From Parapristionchus giblindavisi (taxonomy: Eukaryota; Nematoda; Chromadorea; Rhabditida; Diplogasteridae), in contig CALSFV010000214.1 in NCBI GenBank assembly GCA_943737045.1, forward strand, positions 186,001 to 250,000: DNA of 64,000 bases. Reading direction: 5' to 3'. Below, piece after piece: positions 56,808 to 64,000 of the stretch (position 1 is its first letter; each line of letters begins with the position of its first letter). Both the position numbers and the translations under genes were made by a program. The notes below the pieces were generated by a model, which worked only from the letters and a program-made list of their open reading frames with translations, did no database searches and was not told the DNA's origin.

Positions 56808-57259
56808 ACATAGTACCAGAATTGTCACTGTTTATTAGTCATCGATTATTTAATAGTAAAATTTTAATGAATACTAACGAATAAAGTGATTTGGCATTCT
56901 ATCATGACAAAAAAATTCTAAAATATTAAACAATAAGCATTCAAAATTAGAAAATTATTAAATTAATCCGTACTTGCTGACAAGCTCGATCTGAAACAAT
57001 AACTATTTAATTAAATCCATTCCATTCGTCTTCGGCACAAATACAGTATCTTAATGCGATATAGAACTGCGAGAACACCAAAGATCAAAATCACAGAAAG
57101 ACATAAACATAACTTCAAAGGTAATACAGTGAAATATTGATCAATCAATATTTCACTTTTAAGTATTAAAATAACCTTGTACGAGCTATTCGCTGAATTG
57201 AAGTTTTCACAAGCTATTTGAGAAGAAGAAACAAAATAACGTTTAAAAAACTGTTGCTT

Positions 57260-57800
57260 GCTGCTCAAAGATCAATGCGATTTATCGCATGAGAGGGCTT
57301 GAAGACGAATTTTAAAATTTATTTCGACATTTCTAATAGTAACAAAGCTTATTCCTCCTTTTGAGGATAGAATAATTTCGTTCAGTCTTCGAAGTTCAAA
57401 TGCTAATACTTTTGCATATTCTATTTAGATATAATATCTGAAATTTTTTTAAATTTTTTTTAAAATTTTGTGACAACAAATCAATTCGAAATATATTTTT
57501 TTAATTAATTCGATTTTTTGAAAATATTTCGAATCGATTTGATGTCCCACAACTTTGCCTCCGAAATCAAGCAATACTTGTCTATCGCTGACTTATTGCA
57601 TATATTACACTTCTCTCAGGTACAATGACAAGGCAAGGTCTTGAGATATTTAAGATTTTTTAGAAAATTACAAGACGAAATATAACAGCTTCCGATGCCT
57701 TAATCAGTGATATGTTCGTTTTTGATTCCAGTTTTTGTTCTACTTTTGTCATGAATTAATCTATAATAATAGATAAGCTAGATAGATACAGTATTCAGAG
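57260..57800 (+). pseudogene. Decayed duplicate of the gene D 5' region
   Basis: Parallels 52780-53760: TGCTCAAAG...TTTATCGCATGAGAGG, AACAAAGCTTATTC, AATGCTAATACTTTTGCATAT, ACGAAATATAACAGCTTC and ATAATAGATAAGCTAGA recur in order. The coding part between them is mostly lost and no open signal peptide remains. Confidence 0.65.
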
Positions 57801-58977
57801 AGCATCGAGGAATTGATTTTGGACATTGTTCTAATGAAGGAGAGAAGAGAAGAAGAGGGGAATGGCGACCGCTCAAGATGAAGATAAGAAGAGTGAATGA
57901 GAATGATATTGAGGTGATAGTGATCAGAGAGATAATAGTGATTGCGTATTCATACTACAAGATTATCCATTTTCGTAGAATCTAATACCGGTGAGCTGAT
58001 TGCAGTCTTTTGCTAAATTTAGTTCTCTGTTTTCATTTCTTTCTTTTTTCATCTTCATCATCATTATTCATCTCCATTTTCCTATTGGTATTTCGTTGTT
58101 TTTGCATGGTATATCTATATTCCGATTTGTTTCTTTTATTGTTAACTTTCCATGATTCACTTTGTATAAATATTATGTATCAAAAGACAATCTCAGAGTG
58201 AACTCGTTTATCTTTTTTTCATTCAACGAAATTCACGATCGTAGATCAAACAATGATACTTTGATCGATCAAAAATTAATCAATTGTAAAGTTAGATCAT
58301 TACAATTCCTAGCTTGAACGGACCACCAAAGATGAATAAGATAAAGAAGGGATATGGGGGGAAGAGGGCTGAGTATACAAGAAAATGATGAAGAAACACT
58401 AAAAATGAAATGTTGGGTGAGGGGTGTTCAAGTTGATAAAGCCCGATTTATTTGTGTGTGTTTTGTTTGATCTCTTGCCACATTCATTTTGGTTGCATAT
58501 TTGGAACAATCAAAGTGAGAGAAGAAAACAATAGATCGATTTAGATAAAGAGAAAATAATAAAAGGGAAGAAATTAGGGAAAAAAAAACAGATTAGCGTA
58601 CAATACACTAGCAACATTGAAAGTGTACGGGAAAGGGGGAATTGTATCGGAACAAAAAAATGAGAATTGTAACTAGCAAACTTACTGTGGTTAGAGGTAA
58701 TACAGCAGAGGTGCATCAAAATGAACGTGATTGATTCTATCTTAGAGATACAAGAATACGCGGAATCATATCACACACACACACATCGTGGTGGTGTGTG
58801 GTGCAGTGAGGTCGACGAATGCTACTTCAAATGACTACGGTAGGTACACCACAAGAAATGGGCGGGGCTTCACTCGGGAAAAGGCGAAATCTGGACTGGA
58901 ATAGGTATAGTGTGACACAGTTGAGGGAGGAGATACTATAGACGATGTACTTTTCTACGAATGTAAACAATTAACTA
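57801..58977. other. Region between D' relic and SMARCC 3' end
   Basis: Includes probable 3' UTR of the minus-strand SMARCC gene. An AC/TG dinucleotide stretch lies at about 58774-58800. No exon chain recognised. Confidence 0.4.
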
Positions 58978-61900
58978 TTAATTAACTACGAGAATTCGAT
59001 GTAAACGCACGCTGCGGAGGATACTGGCCGTATATCCCTGGGGTGGGTAGGATCCAGGCGCGGCACCGTAAGGAGCACCGGGTTGAGCGCCAGGGTAGTA
59101 GCCAGGCCGACCAGGAGTGGTCGGACCGCCTTGTTGGGGTGGAGCACCGGTGTTAAGAGTGGCGGCCACTGGCGCCGACTGTTGCTGGGGAGCCACCTCA
59201 ACGGAGGTCGCAGCTTCGGATGGTTCGTCCGAGTCTGATGGAGGAGGAGCAGAGGACCTGTAATCATACATTTTCGTACACTCATAATGCTAGGATTGAC
59301 CCTCAATATATGGCCCATTTTAGGCCACTTGATGCAAACGAAGCTAAAAATAACGATTTTTAAGCGTTAAATAACGAATTTTCTGAATCAAACCACCATA
59401 TTTCGAAAATTGACCCACTATATTAAAACATATGGCGAGGGTACCGAAAATGTATGCCTGTAATGACAATTCATAATGCCTGTCTATATAACAATTTCAC
59501 ACTACAAACATTTTTAAAAGTACGTGATTAAATTAGCTCGAGGTGTACCTGTAAAGTTTAAAAAAAAGAAGAACTTTATCGTCTGGTTTAGCTATGCTAT
59601 CTCATCCTGTCAATCTATCTATCAGTCTGCCAATCAGGCTTTCAGTCTACCACTCTGACTATCTATCTGACTATCTATCTGTCTATCTACCTGTATGCTT
59701 CTATCTGTATTTACTTACACAATGTACGTACCTGAATGGTAGGCGTAGGCTGAGGTGGACCGAAGACCGCGAAGCCGAGAGGCAGACTGGCCGGCATCAA
59801 CCATCTGTGAACATAACGGTCAGTGATCAGAACACACAAACTACAGAGATCAAAGATCAAACTACAGTCGTACCTTGTAGTGTGCGTCTTGTCGGGTGCG
59901 AGTCTCGAGATATCTCAGTTGATCGAGATGGAATTGTTGTCGTTCCAGGATCAATTGATGTCGTTGATACTCAAGCTGTAATAGGGCAAATGATAAAGGT
60001 CCGTTTTCATTGCTCAATGATATTACTATATTACTATATTATTACTACTATATTATTATTATAATCATATTATATTATGTTATAATATTAAAAATTATAT
60101 TATATTACATAGATATTGATCAGTAACCCATTAGTGAGTATCAATAAGGGAAACAATGCAACTCATCCAAATATTTAATGAATGAATGATTACATTCCTT
60201 TATTATGATCTATTCTATCTTTTATCTTTTATTATGATCAGTTGGCAAACAACAAATTAATCAGAGCTGCCTCGCACTACATTAGAAGGAATGATGTGAC
60301 ATGAACTCATCGGGTTGTGGGAGCATCCTTGACCACTTTGCCAAAGCAAGACTCCACAACCCGGTGGATTCAAGTCGCAACATCATTCCAAATTCGACGT
60401 TACTAGTCGGTAAACAATTGTACCAAGCAGGCTTTTAAAAAAAAGAATTTAAAAAAAAGAGTTTAAAACCCTCTAACCGATTCCCTCTCTTTGTCCATAA
60501 TCTGTTCCAGTTCATCGAAATGTCTCAGTTTCATCTCCAACTTCTTCATTTGAGTCTCGACCAATTGTGCGACCAACGACTTGATAGGACGTTCCTCGAT
60601 AGTTGCAAAGCGCTGCAATATTGTTTGTAATATTGTTTACTTAGAGACAAATATTGCTTACTTAAAGTTATTATTCACTTAAAGCTGTGTTAAGTTTACG
60701 TCAAGTTAAGTTAAGTTCATTTTAGTTCAGTTAAGTAAGTTAAGTTTAAGCCTAACAATAAGCAAATACCAGCTCTAGTCAAAAGTATACAAGCTTGATG
60801 ACTCATCAGAAAGATAGCTAGTCGACTAAAGACGACTTACCTTAGCCTTAACGGCAGCTGCTCCGAGTGCTGCTGCGGCTGAGGCCTGTACGGACTCGCT
60901 CACGGCAGTCTTGGCCTGAATATACAAATATTAATAATAATATAATTAATTAAAAAGTCAAAACATAAAGTCAACAAGATTCAGCGGCAAAAAGGCTAAA
61001 CGACAGTGCCTCACTGTGGAATTATCATAACGGTTAGCTTTTCGTATACCGTAACTTTCTAACTTCAGTCCCAGTAAGCCAATCAATACAATCAATTCTT
61101 ACCTCCTTCTCCACATCTCCTCCCTCGCCTTCTCCCTTCTTCGTTCCTTTTTCCATCTCAGCCTTTCACTCCGCCTCCGCCTTGTCTGCTTGCTCAATCT
61201 GCATCTTCTCGTCCTCTGGCTTATCTGGAATCATTGTTGAGAATAGACTATAATGATCAAAGCACAGACTACAAATGACACCAAAGGATCACCAAACTAC
61301 TAATGAACATCGATGTGACTATAGGTGAGGATCAAAGATCAAACCACAATATATCGAAGACCAAAACAATAAAAGATCAAAGATAATTCTAGTTTTAGTG
61401 TACTTTCAGTGTGTTTTAAGCGTTTTATCGTACTTTTAATGTGTTTTAGCGTTTTAGTGCACATATGCGCTTCATGCTAACTCATTTTCGTGTTAGTCAT
61501 AATATGATGGAATAAATCAAAGCCAATAGGAAAGCCATCAACACCCATGACATTCATGTTTCAACCTCCAGTTATGACAGTAAAAATCAAAGACTACAAC
61601 AATTGAAAAAAGATCCCGCAATTGAAAAAACAAACAATAAACAGTCATTTCACGATGCACAAATTCTACCGTACCTCGTCCTTGACTTTCGAGAACTGTT
61701 CCAGTGCAGCCTTGGTCGCTGCAGCAGCCACTCTTGGGTCGACAATTGAGGCGAGAAAGGCACCGGTGGACATGACTGGGTTGCCTGTCTGAGAGAATGG
61801 AACTGGCTCATATGATAGTGGTCCTGTAACGAGAATAAGAGATTAGTCAATGTCCAAACTGCATTGAGCGTTTATGGAATAGCTATAGAACGGCATATTA

Positions 61901-63885
61901 TTATTACTGAAGGCTTTACTATTATTTATTTATTTATTATTATTATTATAGTCAATTGTAAAAAGAGTTTCTTCAAACAAAGCAGCAGCATTGATGTTTC
62001 TACCATTACATATTCATGGTTTTCGACTGATTTCATTGATCTACTTCAGCGCTTTGATCGCAGCATAAATCACTCTACTCACTCTCCCCTCACATTCGCT
62101 TTCATTGCAACCGTATACCGTAAACAACAACTAATTTCTACCGTAATCTATCGTACACCACAAGTAATTTCTACCGTAATCTACCGTACCCAGTACGTCG
62201 GAGGACTGCTCCTCGAGGTAGGGATCCTGTGTGGGTAGTTGCAGGAAACGCATGATACCCTCGTCCTGTGTGCGCGTACCAACGTGATCAGAGACCTGTA
62301 ATTAAATTTATGAGATAACGAAAACACGGTATATAATAAAACAATACAATTCTATACATACAAGGCCTATAAATGTTGGACTCGACATAAACAGTAGATA
62401 TAGTTAGAAGATATTAGTTATATTATCATTCTGTATTATTAGTCTATATTCTTTCGTCAATGTTTATAAACAAGCATACAGTCACTTGCTGTCTTAACAC
62501 AATACTGAAAGTGTATTTTCATTCTGTCCAGAACAACTTTACGGTCTACTTAATCAACCACAAGTTGCGCATTTTCTCTTTTAGTCCTGACCTCATTTAA
62601 CGTGATAAAAAGATTCTAATATCATGCCTTTCTTATAAGGATTTCATTAGTCTTACCGAAACAAAAACTAATCAATACTCATCCTCAATCTCACCTTATT
62701 CCAATCATCCTTGAACATCTCAATACCCTCCAACAGCAGAAGTGTCTCCTGATCATTTCAATCGCGACCCGGCGCTGCACCCTTTGCCTGAAATCAATCA
62801 ATAATCATAATCACCAACAATAAATCAATCAATGACTTTACCATAACTAATCAATAATCCTTTTTCAACTTAAAGTTTATAGTTTAAAAACTATCGATTG
62901 AAAGTCCTTGGAAAGAATTTATTGAACAGATTCGTTCTTTTCTATCTCGATCTATCAAATCAATCGATATTGATCTACTGTACATCTAGATATCGATTAA
63001 TCGATCGATTCAATGAATACCTTCATCGCAGCCAACTGCTTAGCGTACTGATCCGTCTTCAAAACAATGGCACCCAGCTTTTCAATCTGAATAAAGATTT
63101 ACGACATTCGAAAGACTACCCTGTGTGTCCATGTTTCATCGCCTAGATATCAGGACAAATTTATCTTGTGAGACGATGATTTTCAGCGAATACATATATT
63201 AACAAAACTAATAAATATATTAACCATAAATACAATATATTATCGATAACAATAATAAACCATAATCCCACCAACCTTGATTCCCTCCTTACTGTCCTCT
63301 CCTTCCTTCGCATCGTCTCCCTTCTTCTCATCCTTCTTCTCTGTCTAAATCAATTCATTTCAATAATGTCTTTTAAAAACACTAAAACATATAAATTAAA
63401 ATTCAGCAAAAGTTCATGGTGGTCGTATTAAATTCGTTTTCGTCCGTTAGGACCGATCAGAACAGACCACTCAAACGCTCTAACCAATCATACATTTTCG
63501 GTACCTTCGCCCTTTTGTTTTTTTTAAAATCATCATTTTAGCTCTTTTTCGCATCAAGTGGCCTAAAATGTGTGCCTTACATAGTGTGTCAATCCTCGCA
63601 TTGCAAGTGTATGAAAATGTATGTAACCAATAGGCCATGTTTACCTAGATTGTACATTGTACTAGGGGCATTGGTTCTCACGTTGAATCCAACCGGGCCA
63701 TTACTTCACAATTACACCAAGAATGACTGACGTAATCATTGTAACAAAACAGCTATGAATATCAATAACTGCTGTAATCTACAGTACAGCATTCTTGGCA
63801 TCACTAACTGCGCTCTCAATCTCCATCGGTTGTTCTTGTAGTCAGTCGGCGAAGTCATAGTGATGCGGTACCAGACAAACTGCAA
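58978..63885 (-). pseudogene. SWI/SNF core subunit SMARCC (swsn-1-like), 3' part, with in-frame TGAs
   Basis: Approximate exons: 63878-63790, 63344-63272, 63091-63024, 62789-62701, 62297-62188, 61823-61674, 61227-61105, 60917-60841, 60611-60471, 59978-59875, 59804-59731, 59261-58978; the gene continues beyond the window. The SANT region reads NDQETLLLLEGIEMFKDDWN, VSDHVGTRTQDEGIMRFLQL and PTQDPYLEE. After it come [36 protein letters not shown], an acidic/Lys exon, a coiled coil ([37 protein letters not shown]) and a Pro/Gly/Gln tail. This is the SMARCC1/2-BAF155/170 order; the family forms the scaffold of SWI/SNF remodelling complexes in the nucleus. In-frame TGA codons occur at 62758-62760 (where the SANT Trp should be), 61166-61168 and 63842-63844, and the last two exons do not join in phase. 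Either a pseudogene copy or low base accuracy here. Confidence 0.85.
59594..59710. repeat. Degenerate (TCTA)n tetranucleotide repeat
   Basis: CTATCTATCTG-type units over about 110 bp, in the intron between the last two SMARCC exons. Confidence 0.8.
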
Positions 63886-64000
63886 TTCGATACTAAGAAC
63901 ACTGTACAAGACCACATAGAGGGAATAGTATTTTTTTTATACAACAACGGAAACGAAGCCACAATTCATTGCGACCAACTCATATTTCTAACACAAAGTT

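Overview
The window is nuclear DNA from a nematode. The evidence is many short introns (about 45-60 bp) with GTRAGT donors and TTTCAG acceptors, exons of 34-140 bp, an SH2-kinase of the type expanded in nematodes, a SMARCC/swsn-1-like chromatin gene, and very dense short inverted-repeat DNA elements. The genus is not certain; a diplogastrid such as Pristionchus is my best guess, by inference only.

The core (about 1.4-26.4 kb, 38.6-43.5 kb and 46-57 kb) is a cluster of related secreted Cys-rich genes. I call them A (+, 1455-4198), F (-, 13043-7924), E (-, 17988-16044), B (+, 19974-26389), C (+, 38603-43462), H (-, about 49822-46125), G (-, 51802-50098) and D (+, 52923-56807). The full architecture is: signal peptide; an N-terminal Cys module (NTD) on six exons; a Thr-rich linker; a C-terminal module (CTD) on five exons. 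A, B, C and F have all of it. E, G and H have only the NTD. D keeps the CTD and linker but has a different, PAN-like N-terminus. Exon lengths are nearly invariant (49, 119, 68, 46, 37, 123, 84, linker, about 41, 107, 137, 91, 89), so genes can be checked base by base. On that test A has two frame breaks, C has a mutated splice acceptor, and B and F look intact. I do not recognise a named domain and assign no function.

Between B and C lies a complete SH2-tyrosine kinase (27658-37188), with phases consistent over almost all exons. At the right end, on the minus strand, is the 3' part of a SMARCC/SWI-SNF subunit gene (58978 to beyond the window) with in-frame TGA codons.

Much of the rest is mobile DNA, commonly nested: a mariner with TA duplication, a Tc1-like fossil inside a palindromic element, an internally deleted hAT with a perfect 8-bp duplication, a hAT-derived MITE, a non-LTR retrotransposon in intron 1 of B, TTAA-flanked MITE families, and several inverted-repeat elements that carry a tRNA-like Pol III promoter module. 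Where no gene is listed (1-735, 14.3-15.9 kb, 26.4-27.6 kb, 37.3-38.6 kb, 43.5-44.3 kb, 57.8-58.9 kb) I see only repeats, relics or A/T-rich DNA.
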